Source: Paenibacillus dakarensis (GTDB lineage: Bacteria; Bacillota; Bacilli; Paenibacillales; Paenibacillaceae). Taken from it: a stretch of 64,000 nt of DNA. Location: the NCBI RefSeq assembly GCF_001373415.1, contig NZ_CDSE01000084.1:62001-126000 (forward strand). The letters run 5' to 3'. Positions within the stretch are counted from its first letter, which is position 1; each line of letters starts with the position of its first letter. Shown here one piece after another: positions 52,256 to 61,933 of this stretch. Under the pieces are notes generated by a model. It was not told the origin of the DNA, searched no databases, and saw only the letters and a list, made by a program, of their open reading frames with translations. A program made the position numbers and the translations under genes.

Positions 52256-54002
52256 CCGCACGCTCCTCACCCGATGCCAATCGACGAAATACACCATGCT
52301 GCTGCATCAATTGCTCGTAATTACCTTTCTCGACAATGACGCCTTGATCCACCACAATGATTGTATCGAAGCCCTTCACAGTAGATAACCGGTGAGCTAT
52401 AGCAATGATTGTCCTCCCTTCGAACAAGCGATTCAAGGCTTGCTGAACCTCCCATTCGCTGACATTATCCAGAGCCGCTGTTGCTTCATCAAGCAGCACT
52501 ATTTTGGGATTTTTGATAAACATACGGGCTATTGCGATGCGCTGCTTCTGACCACCAGATAGTCTAACGCCGCGCTCCCCAACGAAAGTATCATAGCCTT
52601 GCGGAAACTGTTGAATAAAGTCATGGGCATAAGCCGCCTTGGCCGCAGCTTCAATCTGCTCATCGGTTGCATCCGGCGCACCGAAGCGTATATTTTCGCG
52701 GATACTGCTGCCGAACAAATAGGTTTCCTGAAACACAATTCCCATTGTTCCTCGAAGCTCTTTTAGTGATAACTGCGGAAGCGGGATGCCATCCAGCCGA
52801 ATTTCCCCTTGAGTCGGATCGTAGAAACGTCCGATCAGCTTGAGCAAGGTAGACTTACCATTGCCACTGGTTCCAACAAAAGCGACCTTCTCCCCCGGCC
52901 GTATATGCAAGGAAAATCCCCTGATCAATTCAGAATGGTTATTATAACGAAAGGTCACATCACGAAAAACGATTTCTCCTTGCACATTCAAAAGATTGCT
53001 TGCAAATTGACTTTCACGGATATCCGGTTGTTGCTTCATAAAGCTGAATAGTCTATCGACCTGATTCATCAACACCTTTTGTTCTGAAGTCATTGTCACT
53101 AGGAAAGTAATGTCCTGAATCATACGGAAATAATAGAACATAAAGGCGACTAAAGCGCCCGTTGTAACAGCATCTTGGCTTAACAAATACACACCATAAG
53201 TGAATACGGCTACAGCTCCGAATTGAACGGATACTCGGCGAACAAGCCCTCTCGCGTAGCTCATAAAATGAAGCCGGTTGGTTTTCTCATTCATTTCATG
53301 CTGCTTGAACATTACTTGAGCTGTATCCCATTCCTCTCCTTGATAGGCTCTAAGCTCCAGCAGCCCGGAAACCGTGTCATAAATCTTCTTCTGAAAGGCC
53401 GTTCGTTTCACCTGCGTTTCATGACCAAGTCGTGCAGCCTGTTTTTCAAAATAGGGACCGATTAAATAGTATGACAAGAAGCAGGGGATCACAACGAGGC
53501 TTAATCCGATATGAATTGACAGCATCATTACCGAACAGATCAGAAAAGTCACCCCTGTTATTATCATCCCAGGGAAGTACCGGTAAAATATCTCTTGAAC
53601 AGCTTTTACCTCCGTGTTAAACAGGGACAGCGTTTCCCCAACTGGGTTTTTCTCATAATATGAGAAGCCTAATTTTCGCAGATGAGCAAATAAAGCAAAC
53701 TGCATATCCCGTGCAGCCTTTTCCTGTATGTAACGCTGTAATTTGTTGCGTGACAGAGTAAAAGCGATCACCAAAATAACCAAACCGGTCAAACTGGTAA
53801 GCGCAAGCAGAAAAACATCTAGTGAACCATCGGGAAGCATGTGATCTACAAAATATTGAATAAACTTTGGTACGAGCAGCTCCACTCCGATAATAAATAG
53901 GCTGATGAGAATATAACCTGCAACCTTCACCCGGTATGGTTTAAGAAAGCGAATGACCCATAGATAAGAATGAATAGACGACCTCTCACTAATCACGCGC
54001 AT
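52245..54002 (-). CDS. ABC exporter half-transporter (subunit 1)
   Basis: The 585-residue protein has six helices (about 20-315) and an ATPase domain with Walker A GTSGNGKST near 377, signature LSGGQKQRIAIARMFI, Walker B IVLLDEATAALD and H-loop AHR, all intact. It is the first gene of the pair with the subunit at 50543. Both subunits have consensus signatures, unlike degenerate-site heterodimers. Confidence 0.88.
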   Translation of the reverse strand: MRVISERSSIHSYLWVIRFLKPYRVKVAGYILISLFIIGVELLVPKFIQYFVDHMLPDGSLDVFLLALTSLTGLVILVIAFTLSRNKLQRYIQEKAARDMQFALFAHLRKLGFSYYEKNPVGETLSLFNTEVKAVQEIFYRYFPGMIITGVTFLICSVMMLSIHIGLSLVVIPCFLSYYLIGPYFEKQAARLGHETQVKRTAFQKKIYDTVSGLLELRAYQGEEWDTAQVMFKQHEMNEKTNRLHFMSYARGLVRRVSVQFGAVAVFTYGVYLLSQDAVTTGALVAFMFYYFRMIQDITFLVTMTSEQKVLMNQVDRLFSFMKQQPDIRESQFASNLLNVQGEIVFRDVTFRYNNHSELIRGFSLHIRPGEKVAFVGTSGNGKSTLLKLIGRFYDPTQGEIRLDGIPLPQLSLKELRGTMGIVFQETYLFGSSIRENIRFGAPDATDEQIEAAAKAAYAHDFIQQFPQGYDTFVGERGVRLSGGQKQRIAIARMFIKNPKIVLLDEATAALDNVSEWEVQQALNRLFEGRTIIAIAHRLSTVKGFDTIIVVDQGVIVEKGNYEQLMQQHGVFRRLASGEERAVGE

Positions 54003-54062
54003 TCTCCTTGTTATCTGTCGTTTATCTTAATAATTTCGTTGTTTCTTTATGTAGTTCTATAT

Positions 54063-54851
54063 TCATAGATATAATGGAGATAATTCTAAATCAATCTTAT
54101 CTGCAATTAGAGTATAGAATTCTGGAAACCTTGGGTCTGTAGAGCTTGGTATTTCCTCAAACGTTCGGATAAATAACCCCTTTGTCCCAACTGCAGTTAA
54201 AATCTCACCAACTGTCCAGCTTCGCCCTAAAGTCTTACCTAATCCAGAACGTTCCTCCTCGGGCAACAGCTTGGCAAAAGCAACCTCCCCCTCCTTAATA
54301 TTATCGTCAAAATAATTACCAGTTGGTTGCTTTAAATGGTATGTGTTCATCCATGTACGTGCGAACGGATGGAAGTCAGTCAAGATAAAGCGGCCATTTC
54401 CCCCTAGTCTGCGTTGAACCACAGAGAAAATAGAGCTGAGGTCTGTAAAATAATGCAAAACTCCAAACTCCATCAATACGATGTCAAATTCGCCTAGCGT
54501 CTCTTCGTTCGGGATATGTAAAACGTCAGAACAGATATAGTTGAGTTCTACACCTGCGGCTGATGCCGTCTGCATCGCGTACAACCGATTTTCTACAGAT
54601 ATATCGACAACCGTAACATCAGCACCTAGCAATGCTAACGAAATTGCTTTCCGGCCGTGCGATCCAAGGAGGTTAATAACTCGTTTGCCTTCTAGATCAC
54701 CAATATACTTTAGCCAGTAACGCAAGTGATGCTTGTGTTCTAATCTCAGTTTTACAGCAAGTTCTTCTGGTGTACCGTAATTCTGAACCCAAGCTTGATA
54801 CGCTTTCGTTTCCCACGCAATCTTGTTCGCAATTGCCAGTTTTTCTTGCAC
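54063..54851 (-). CDS. Class I SAM-dependent methyltransferase
   Basis: I place the start at the GTG 54851, 7 bases after GGAGG, giving 262 residues. The Rossmann-fold motif I reads VINLLGSHGRKAISLALLGA near residue 55, motif II contains VTVVDIS, and a later FDIVLMEFGVLHYFTDL gives the motif IV/post IV region. It would methylate a small molecule or a macromolecule. It lies 60 bases upstream of the exporter on the same strand, possibly cotranscribed. Confidence 0.82.
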   Translation of the reverse strand: MQEKLAIANKIAWETKAYQAWVQNYGTPEELAVKLRLEHKHHLRYWLKYIGDLEGKRVINLLGSHGRKAISLALLGADVTVVDISVENRLYAMQTASAAGVELNYICSDVLHIPNEETLGEFDIVLMEFGVLHYFTDLSSIFSVVQRRLGGNGRFILTDFHPFARTWMNTYHLKQPTGNYFDDNIKEGEVAFAKLLPEEERSGLGKTLGRSWTVGEILTAVGTKGLFIRTFEEIPSSTDPRFPEFYTLIADKIDLELSPLYL

Positions 54852-54897
54852 ACACATGCCTCCCCAATTCATATTCCTTTATTAGATGTATAATAAC

Positions 54898-54985
54898 ATT
54901 GAGCTGTCGTGTCCCGTTAGACTAATGATTTTTCTCTACGTATGATTTCTTCTAATATTTTTTTGCCTGTAAAGTCTATCATAGT
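54898..54985 (+). repeat. Dispersed repeat, copy 1 (CCCGTTAGAC ... TTGCCTGTAAAG)
   Basis: Shares with 62690-62760 the sequence CCCGTTAG, TAATGATTTTTCTCTAC, TATGATTTCTTC and TTTTTTTGCCTGTA (with single-base differences). It starts with the ATTGAACTA...CCCGTTAG end motif. The element may be the scar of an insertion sequence. Confidence 0.65.
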
Positions 54986-55225
54986 TCCTTGTGAAGGTTC
55001 TTTTTTAGTTATCCATTTTATTAATTGAGCAAAATAATAATCCATAAGAGCATTCGAGAAAAATTTTTGTGATCCGATAACATCGCCTTGTAATGCGTGA
55101 GCTCTTAAGAAAATGCTCTTTTGTTTTTATATTTAAGTTATTTCGGTTTGTTGGTATGTTTATTCTTTGATAAAATCATGGATAAAATGATATCTAACAA
55201 CCAAAAAAAGCTATTGAGGTGTCGG

Positions 55226-55831
55226 ATGGATAAGTTAAAAAACAATATACCGCATGTTATTATTTTTTTACTCTTTGGTATAGCCCTAGGTACTATATCC
55301 AAATATTTAGATACCGTCTCCGTTGTTGATAAGAATTGGTTGACGATTATTCTTCATTATTTTGCAGCGCTATTTACAAGGTTAGGAGTTTGGGTGTTCA
55401 TTGCAACACTTATAGCTGCATATTGTAAAACCCCAATCAGAGCTGCGATACATACGTTCGTATTCTTTATTGGAATGCTAATAAGCTATTATGTATATTC
55501 AGCTTATTTATTTGGAGTATTTCCAACTAAATATTTTATAGCTTGGGGCAGTTTAGCACTAATCTCTCCTTTACTAGCAATCATTGCATGGAAGGCTAAA
55601 AACAATGTGCGGCTAGCTTATATTTTACCAGCGTTACCGATGGGATTAATGATGAGCCTTTCTTTCGGTATGGGTTTATTTTATATGTATTTAAATCATA
55701 TTGAAGAATTAATGATGTATGTAGTTTTATGTGTAGTTTTTTACAAAAACCCTAAACAATTGGCGATACTAGTTGCTTTATCGATTTGCGTTGGGTTCAT
55801 GGTTGAACTATTAAGTCCTTTTCATTTTTAA
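55226..55831 (+). CDS. DUF6518-like integral membrane protein
   Basis: The ATG at 55226 follows GAGGTG by 4 bases and gives 201 residues; upstream in-frame ATGs lack a ribosome site. About six to seven helices fill the protein, with conserved GTISKYLDTVS near residue 22 in the first loop. The pattern recalls DUF6518 membrane proteins of Bacillales. Function is unknown. The preceding 54986-55225 shows no gene. Confidence 0.6.
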   Translation: MDKLKNNIPHVIIFLLFGIALGTISKYLDTVSVVDKNWLTIILHYFAALFTRLGVWVFIATLIAAYCKTPIRAAIHTFVFFIGMLISYYVYSAYLFGVFPTKYFIAWGSLALISPLLAIIAWKAKNNVRLAYILPALPMGLMMSLSFGMGLFYMYLNHIEELMMYVVLCVVFYKNPKQLAILVALSICVGFMVELLSPFHF

Positions 55832-55858
55832 TTATTGATTTTGAACTGCAATCATTAC

Positions 55859-56234
55859 TCATATTGTTATTTGTACTACGTCCTGAGGTAAAGTACCTTC
55901 CTGTATCCACTTTTCTATCATCTAGTTAAAGAAATCAGGATTGAGTAACGATATTCCGTGACCAGCATTAGGAATAATGATCCCTGTGCAATTTGAATGA
56001 TTTGAAACTAAATCTTTCGCTGATTTTTTCATGACTGCTTTTTCATTCTCGCCGACAGTCACTAATATCTTGGTCTTCGCTTTTTGAAAACCGTTCGGTA
56101 TTTCAAATGACAAATTTTCTTCTAATACTCTGATAAGAGTATCTGATGTCATCCGTCTGCTTTCCTTGTAATATGTTTCAAAGTATTCTTCGTTAATATA
56201 GAGTGTTTTCGCTTGAATTTGGATTCCTATACTC
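55859..56234 (-). pseudogene. C-terminal fragment of an alpha/beta hydrolase with internal stop
   Basis: The minus strand encodes YFETYYKESRRMTSDTLIRV, TKILVTVGENEKAV and PNAGHGISLLNPDFFN (the His near the end of an alpha/beta hydrolase), then TAG at 55922-55924, then in the same frame MIEKWIQEGTLPQDVVQITI to TGA 55859-55861. A second TAG lies at about 56235. The nucleophile region is missing. Both stops are TAG where CAG or other codons are expected. Confidence 0.7.
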
Positions 56235-56552
56235 TAGATTAGCTAATCCCAAATCATTCACCTCTTTGATGTCTCTTTTTAAATTTATTCCTAAAGCTTC
56301 CTAACATTTTCTGCTAAAAAGCCCTTGTACGTATAACACCATAAAAAGACACCATTCGTCTAGTAGATTTTATTACTCATCATCGTTTCAAAAATACTCT
56401 AATCCAAAACTTGTACCTATAAAACAAAAAACCAGCTAATAGCGACTTTCAATGGTTATCGGTCTTGACATAAATTTACAGTCAATTATATCATAAATCC
56501 AGTGACATACAATTATATGCTGAATAAGATAGAGGAACGGAGGATGATGATC
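56235..56552. other. Gene-free stretch with fam2 copy 14
   Basis: The right half of fam2 at 56401-56470 (AACTTGTACCTATAAAAC, AGCTAATAGCGAC, GGTCTTGACA) is diverged. The region must also hold the promoter of the gene at 56553. Confidence 0.5.
56401..56470 (+). repeat. Fam2 repeat copy 14 (diverged fragment)
   Basis: Second arm, hairpin CCAGCTAATAGCGAC and a shortened right end. Same orientation as the others, upstream of a plus-strand gene. Confidence 0.7.
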
Positions 56553-57731
56553 ATGAAGTTCAAAAAAGGTTCGTACAAGCTACCAGCTGCTGCAATTGTC
56601 TTGGCTGTTGCCTTTAGCGCCATCTTACTCACCAATGCGTCCGATAACGGAAAGCTTGCCGAGCTGGATACTCCTGCCCCAGCAGCCAGTCCTAATTTCG
56701 AATTTTCTCCTGTGTACAACGATTTGTTTAGATGGTTTAGTAGTCTCGACCGGGCACTAGATTTTCCGAAGTATAACTTTAAAGTACCTGACTATCTTCC
56801 TGAAAGTTATCAGTTAGAGAGGGTATTATATTCTAAGAATTTTTCTAAACCCAACGATACCGACCTAATTGATGTAGCGTCCATAACTTTTGCAGCTAAC
56901 TTAGGCATGGAAAATGAACAAAGAATAGAAGTAATAGCTTCCAAGGGCAACGGCAATTTGTTGGAGCACAATCAATTGCTGGGGGCTAACTATCCCCAAA
57001 GTGCAAACGAAACTCCGAAATTCCGACAGGAAGCCGTTACAATTAGCAATGTCAAAGGCACTCTATTCACGGATAAGAGAATCTACAAGGACAGACCGGA
57101 AACGGGCAAAAGCTTCTACTGGCACGATGATAATGTACAGTACACACTCAACTATTATAGTGAGGATATATCACAAGAAGAGCTCACAAAAATGGTTCAG
57201 TCCTTTGTTCTTCCAAAGCAAGTTCAGAATGTCCGCTACGACGGAGATGGAAACTCATTTCCTCTTTATGATGAAAAGGATTTGCTTGCAGCGAAGAACA
57301 TTCTTGGCTTTAAGGTGAAAATCCCATTCGAATTCCCCGAGCTTCATCTGAGTTATTCAATTCTGCTTAAAGCCGGTGATCAAAATACTAGCTATGCGTT
57401 CAGGCAAGCGACGGACGCTCTATGGACACAATATAATGCACCGCATGATTCCTCAATTTATGATGTAAGTGATTATTTCTCGCTTTATCAGAGCAAGGAG
57501 CCGCTATTCGATGCATCCAAGCTCTCGTTCAAACGGAAGCTGGAGATACACGGTGTGGAAATTTCGGCGTATGAAGACCAGGATCACGTCTACTTCTCAC
57601 TTGGTAAAAGAGCCAAATTGCCAATTTACTTATGGAAGCAAGACGATATTTATTATACTGCCATTTTCTCTGGCATGGACAAGTATCAGGAAGACAATCT
57701 GAAAGCTATAATCGCGGCTCCCGTGCAATAG
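56553..57731 (+). CDS. Membrane-anchored DUF4367-type protein
   Basis: The ATG at 56553, 9 bases after CGGAGG, gives 392 residues with an anchor (about residues 9-27) and two repeated extracytoplasmic beta domains (about 60-235 and 240-390). The pattern YNFKVPDYLPESYQLERVLY and VTISNVKGTLFTDKRI then YTLNYYSEDISQEELTKMVQ is typical of DUF4367, often found C-terminal to anti-sigma domains. Here the anti-sigma part is absent, so it may bind or sense an extracellular ligand. A terminator follows it. Confidence 0.72.
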   Translation: MKFKKGSYKLPAAAIVLAVAFSAILLTNASDNGKLAELDTPAPAASPNFEFSPVYNDLFRWFSSLDRALDFPKYNFKVPDYLPESYQLERVLYSKNFSKPNDTDLIDVASITFAANLGMENEQRIEVIASKGNGNLLEHNQLLGANYPQSANETPKFRQEAVTISNVKGTLFTDKRIYKDRPETGKSFYWHDDNVQYTLNYYSEDISQEELTKMVQSFVLPKQVQNVRYDGDGNSFPLYDEKDLLAAKNILGFKVKIPFEFPELHLSYSILLKAGDQNTSYAFRQATDALWTQYNAPHDSSIYDVSDYFSLYQSKEPLFDASKLSFKRKLEIHGVEISAYEDQDHVYFSLGKRAKLPIYLWKQDDIYYTAIFSGMDKYQEDNLKAIIAAPVQ

Positions 57732-57769
57732 ATTCGAGGAAAGAACAGGTTGATTTCGGGAATAACTTG

Positions 57770-57818
57770 AATAAGCAAGTCCCTCTCGATCATATTTCAG
57801 GAGGGGCTTCTTATTTAT
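57770..57818 (+). terminator. Terminator of the DUF4367-type gene
   Basis: AATAAGCAAGTCCCTCT / GAGGGGCTTCTTATT hairpin with T-rich tail. Confidence 0.7.
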
Positions 57819-57928
57819 CTTCCGAAATATAGTTCGCCGTTACTTGTGGATGGTTCAAAGCGATTGATATTCAACTAAACTGCCTGTTAGCTTAATGAAA
57901 TTGTATGGAAACCTAGTTAGATATTTAT

Positions 57929-57965
57929 CTAAACGGCAATCGGTTCATGTTCTTGTCCCCCGACA
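57929..57965 (+). repeat. Fam2 repeat copy 15 (solo form)
   Basis: Full left flank TTAGATATTTATCTAAACGG, one direct repeat TCATGTTCTTGTCC and CCGACAG, interior missing. It is preceded at 57868 by TTCAACTAAACTGCCTGTTA. Confidence 0.85.
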
Positions 57966-58002
57966 GAATAAGTTGCTGATTGCCCCATTTATAAACCATG
58001 CA

Positions 58003-58031
58003 AAAGGCTGCCGAGTCAATCGGCAGCCTTT
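58003..58031. terminator. Perfect bidirectional terminator
   Basis: AAAGGCTGCCGA-gtcaa-TCGGCAGCCTTT, 30 bases beyond the TetR stop on the minus strand. Confidence 0.75.
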
Positions 58032-58060
58032 CATGAGAATTGATTGCTGTTGGGTCGATT

Positions 58061-58636
58061 TTATATATTTAATTCTTTAGATAAGATCCCCTCATAATTT
58101 AAACGAGTAAGAAAAACAGCCATATCATGTTTACTTATATCTGGGTATTGTGTAAGCCATTGATAAATAGTAGAAAGACATCCCTTCAGTACATAATATA
58201 CAGCTAATTCTTGTTCATGTTTACGTTTATAGGTAAATTGATGTTTGTGCATTCTAAATGTCGTTTCTATAATCCGTTTTACAATCTTATTTACAAACAT
58301 GGGATCTCCATTTGGGCCATACAAAATAATAAACAGCTCTTTATTATCAAGATAAACTTGACAAATATCTTCTAATAATTTTATCTGATCTGATCGAGTT
58401 TGTGGAAGTACAAAAGGTGAATTAGAGAGATGGATTTTTTCTATAAATTCATTTTCAATTTGTTCGAATAAATCATACATCTCCGTATAATGAAAATAAA
58501 AAGTAGAACGATTTATACCCGCTATTTTACATAGATGTGTAACAGTTATTTGATGTATAGGTTTTTCAGAAAGCAATTTGAGTAAAGCTTCTTTAAGAAT
58601 ATTTTTAGTATATTTAACTCTTAAATCTTCCGGCAT
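58061..58636 (-). CDS. TetR/AcrR-family regulator
   Basis: The 191-residue protein has the helix-turn-helix region ITVTHLCKIAGINRSTFYFH followed by YTEMYDLFEQIE (about residues 29-60) and a C-terminal TetR_C_7-like ligand domain. The start follows a GGGGG site. It is divergent from an alcohol dehydrogenase-type gene at 59270 with an IS256 scar between them, so regulation of that gene is likely but not certain. Confidence 0.85.
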   Translation of the reverse strand: MPEDLRVKYTKNILKEALLKLLSEKPIHQITVTHLCKIAGINRSTFYFHYTEMYDLFEQIENEFIEKIHLSNSPFVLPQTRSDQIKLLEDICQVYLDNKELFIILYGPNGDPMFVNKIVKRIIETTFRMHKHQFTYKRKHEQELAVYYVLKGCLSTIYQWLTQYPDISKHDMAVFLTRLNYEGILSKELNI

Positions 58637-58703
58637 AAATCCCCCTTGGTAGCGTCAACAATTATATGTAAATGAAAACATCCTTGTCTTGTAAAAGATG
58701 GAG

Positions 58704-58980
58704 CTAGTCCTTGGTGGAGAACTTAACTAGTAGTACGGAAAGAGCTTTGTCAAAGCCAATATGGTAGCGCGTTGCAAAGCGTTGGTTATAGCTTTTAATT
58801 AGAAATTGCTCTTTACGCTTGGTATATCGCTTGATTTGTTTGTTGAAAGATTCAATTAAATTCGTCGAATAAATGCTTCTCCATATGGACTCTGGAAAGC
58901 TATAGAACGTGAAGATATATGGATTATCTCGTAGAGATTTAACCACTTTAGGATAAGTAGATTTCCACTTATCACTGAAA
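58704..58980 (-). pseudogene. C-terminal fragment of an IS256-family transposase
   Basis: The minus strand encodes SDKWKSTYPKVVKSLRDNPY and FYSFPESIWRSIYSTNLIES then FNKQIKRYTKRKEQF, the conserved end of mutator-type DDE transposases. The DDE core is absent. The adjoining 58981-59110 contains GGAAGACC and GGTCTTCC in opposite orientations, possibly an old IS end. Confidence 0.8.
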
Positions 58981-59269
58981 TATCATTGGAACGCTTTTAC
59001 GGAGTTACAGTCTGATGTTTAAACATTCATAGGGAAGACCTCTCTTTGAATTGTTGTCTGATAACTTATTTTTACGAGAAAAGGTCTTCCTTTTTCTATT
59101 TTCTATTTACGCAAGATATTTACGCTCTCTCCCTCTTTTCCAACAGATATGAAAGTAATGTTGGATAAGAAACATTCTATTAGTTTATGTTGTGGTTCAT
59201 AAAATGCCATCATTATATAATAGAAATGTACGTTTTTCAATATTATGTTGGATAAAAGGAGAAGATGAA

Positions 59270-60268
59270 ATGAAAGGTTTATTTGTTGATGGTGTAAAAA
59301 AAATCTCATTAAGAGAATGTGAAGAACCAGCTGTAAAAGGTAGGGATGTTTTAGTTAAAATGAAAGCAAGAGGTATTTGTGGTACAGACCTTAACAGCTA
59401 TCGTACAGGTAAAGCAATGGGGTTTGGACACGAAATGGCAGGCATAATAGAAAAAGTTGGGGAAGATAGCTCTTTTAAAGTAGGTACAAAAGTTTTTGTT
59501 TCCAATTTATCGCAAAAATTAGTAAGTTATAGTCCGGAAAATGGATATGCATATTTGGGTGGTTTTGCAGATAAAATTTTGGTTAAAGATGCAGTGGAAA
59601 ATGTAGATATATATCCAGTGCCAGATACGATGACATTCAGTGAAATCGCTTTGATAGAACCATTTTCTGTAGGTATGTCTGGTGTTAAAAAATATCAGTT
59701 TAACCAAAACAGCAAAGTTGTCATTTTGGGCGCAGGGATCATCGGTATGTGCGCTTTTGAATATTTAAAAAGCCAAGGCGTTGCAAACATTGTTGTAATA
59801 GATATAAATCAACAAAGATTAGAGAAATCTGAAAAAGCAGGTGCCATTCCATACAACTCTAAAAATGAGAATATGGCAGAGTTTTTAACTGAAAAATTTG
59901 GTCAAAACTTCTCAATGATTGCTGGTGCAGTACCTGATGTGGATTTATTTATTGATGCAGCAGGCGTTGGTTCATTATTAAACCAAGCATTAAGTATGAC
60001 AAAAATTGGAGCACATATTACGGTATTAGCTGCATATCACAATCAACCAGAACTTGATCTGACATCACTGATGTATAATAGTGTAAAAATAGCTGGTTCA
60101 TGTATGTTTACACATGATAATATTTGTGAAGCCATTAAAATTTTGTCAGAGTCACATGAAATTGCTGATAATCTTGTTTCACACGAAATACCATTTGATC
60201 AAGCAGAAAAAGCATTTGAAATTGCAGATGATGCGACACAGTCATTAAAAGTAATGATGATAAGTTAA
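59270..60268 (+). CDS. Medium-chain zinc-dependent alcohol/polyol dehydrogenase
   Basis: The ATG at 59270 lies 8 bases after AAAGGAG and gives 332 residues. The N-terminal catalytic domain has RGICGTDLNSYRTGKAMGFG then HEMAGIIEKVG (zinc-site Cys and GHE signature, about residues 32-62). The cofactor domain has VVILGAGIIGMCAF near 155, an NAD-binding GxGxxG. Structural zinc cysteines are not evident. The pattern resembles threonine or sorbitol dehydrogenase relatives, for example galactitol-phosphate dehydrogenase type. It would oxidise a polyol or sugar alcohol with NAD. Confidence 0.82.
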   Translation: MKGLFVDGVKKISLRECEEPAVKGRDVLVKMKARGICGTDLNSYRTGKAMGFGHEMAGIIEKVGEDSSFKVGTKVFVSNLSQKLVSYSPENGYAYLGGFADKILVKDAVENVDIYPVPDTMTFSEIALIEPFSVGMSGVKKYQFNQNSKVVILGAGIIGMCAFEYLKSQGVANIVVIDINQQRLEKSEKAGAIPYNSKNENMAEFLTEKFGQNFSMIAGAVPDVDLFIDAAGVGSLLNQALSMTKIGAHITVLAAYHNQPELDLTSLMYNSVKIAGSCMFTHDNICEAIKILSESHEIADNLVSHEIPFDQAEKAFEIADDATQSLKVMMIS

Positions 60269-60797
60269 CGGTTGATAGTAGAAACTCTCTTCTGTCGTGA
60301 CAGCCCCTATCCCCCTCCTGCTTTTGCTTCCTTCCTGTCTCGATAGATCATTCAATTCATGCACTTTTGCAGAATCCTATTTAATTTCTTATGGAGGGGG
60401 ATATCTAAGCTTACACACTGCGGACAATCTAAGTAACTACACCAGCTTTTTTCCGCAGGCGCTAATGAAACTCATCATGGCATACGCATTGGGTGAAGTG
60501 TACTCCTGTGATATATGTTAACTAGATAATTCCGGATCGTTAATCTTTTATTGATCAACGGTTTTAAAAATTTCAATTTTTTTATATAATCCTCAACAGC
60601 TGCGAACTGCTCCATGATATTTCCGATCAACGTTTCCCATAACAACGGTAAGATCCCTTAGCTGCAAGCTGTAAAGCGGTTATCCTTCCAAATCCTGTTC
60701 CTACTCTGTAACCATCACAGACACTAGCTCCTTTAGATTCGTCATTCTACACATCCCTTTGATGAATAGGTGACTTTTGTTATATAAAAAACTAAAT
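60269..60797. other. Gene-free stretch
   Basis: No frame with a ribosome site on either strand and no repeat of the families described here. It may hold the 3' untranslated regions of the convergent genes. Confidence 0.35.
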
Positions 60798-61790
60798 TTA
60801 TTGGTTTATAATTGCAACCACTTTTCCTTGAATGGAACCGCTTTTCAATTTTAATAAATACGCTGGGATCTCTTCCATTTTAATCGAAGTAATAGCTGGG
60901 GGCTTAATGTGTTGCCCAGAAATCAACTTGGCAAACTCATCCCCAATTACTGCTAAATTTGATTGGACTTGAGGGTCATTCACTGTATGTGCTGCACCAA
61001 GAGCTATCTCATGAAGTGATAATCCTTTCTCGTAGAAATGAAGTCGGCTAAAATCAGGGAAACCGGCAGTCACAACAATTTCTCCACCGAATCGAAGTAT
61101 ATCTATATCTTTGGTCGCCGTTTCTGGGTTTATCGTGCTTAGTACATAATCTACACCTAGATGGTTAGTTAATTTGTTGATTTCTGCGTATACATCTTGG
61201 TTTTCATAATCGATAGCCAGATCCGCACCGAGACTTAACACGTAAGGAATGTCGCTCGCTTGACAAGTAGTGTAGACGGTCAAATTATGAAGCTTGGCAA
61301 GTTGTATTGCAAAACCTCCAACACCACCTGCACCCCCATGAATTAATATGGTTCTTCCAGCTTGGAGTTTCAACTTTTGTACAATTGCTTGATAAGCTGT
61401 GAAACCTGCCCCAGGGGATACTCCAGCAAAAGCAAATGGGATGTCGTTTGGTAATTTGCTCACAGTATGTGCTGTAGTCACAGCGTACTCCGCAAACCCT
61501 CCATGTTCATTATTAATACTACGTAAGTAGTACACACGGTCCCCAACTACTAAATTGGTCACATCACTTCCCACAGCATCGACTATCCCGGCAATGTCAA
61601 TACCTAATACCCTCTCCTCTTCAGCAAATCCTGTCCCTTTGTAACTTGCAATTTGATGGTCTGACGGATTTAAACCTGCAGCCACGACTCTTACTCGAAT
61701 TTCGTTACTTTTGGGTATCGGTATTTTACGATTATGAACGATGGTTAAACTATTCAGATTCCCTTGTTCTCTCAAAACTAATGCTTTCAT
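60798..61790 (-). CDS. Zinc-independent quinone oxidoreductase-type MDR enzyme
   Basis: The ATG at 61790, 9 bases after AAAGGA, gives 330 residues. The catalytic half has AAGLNPSDHQIASYKG and VLGIDIAGIVDAVGSDV, and the NADPH-binding half has ILIHGGAGGVGGFAIQLAKL near 148, the AxxGxxG hallmark of the quinone oxidoreductase branch. Zinc ligands are absent. It would reduce quinones or enones with NADPH. It is divergent from a TetR gene that probably controls it. Confidence 0.87.
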   Translation of the reverse strand: MKALVLREQGNLNSLTIVHNRKIPIPKSNEIRVRVVAAGLNPSDHQIASYKGTGFAEEERVLGIDIAGIVDAVGSDVTNLVVGDRVYYLRSINNEHGGFAEYAVTTAHTVSKLPNDIPFAFAGVSPGAGFTAYQAIVQKLKLQAGRTILIHGGAGGVGGFAIQLAKLHNLTVYTTCQASDIPYVLSLGADLAIDYENQDVYAEINKLTNHLGVDYVLSTINPETATKDIDILRFGGEIVVTAGFPDFSRLHFYEKGLSLHEIALGAAHTVNDPQVQSNLAVIGDEFAKLISGQHIKPPAITSIKMEEIPAYLLKLKSGSIQGKVVAIINQ

Positions 61791-61933
61791 TAGATCCAAT
61801 CCTTTCAAATATTTATTGACTTATGTTTTCTCTATAGATAGAATACAGCTGTAATGACGAAACAAACGTAACATCGTGAATACTATGAGTCAACCCATAC
61901 TTGTACGGACTTAACAACTAAGGGAGAAATGTA
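61791..61933. promoter_or_regulatory. Divergent promoter region of the MDR/TetR pair
   Basis: 143 bases between divergent starts. GTAATGACG and CGTAACATC form an imperfect palindrome around 61851-61873, a possible TetR operator. AAGGGAGAAATGT precedes the TetR ATG. Confidence 0.4.
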
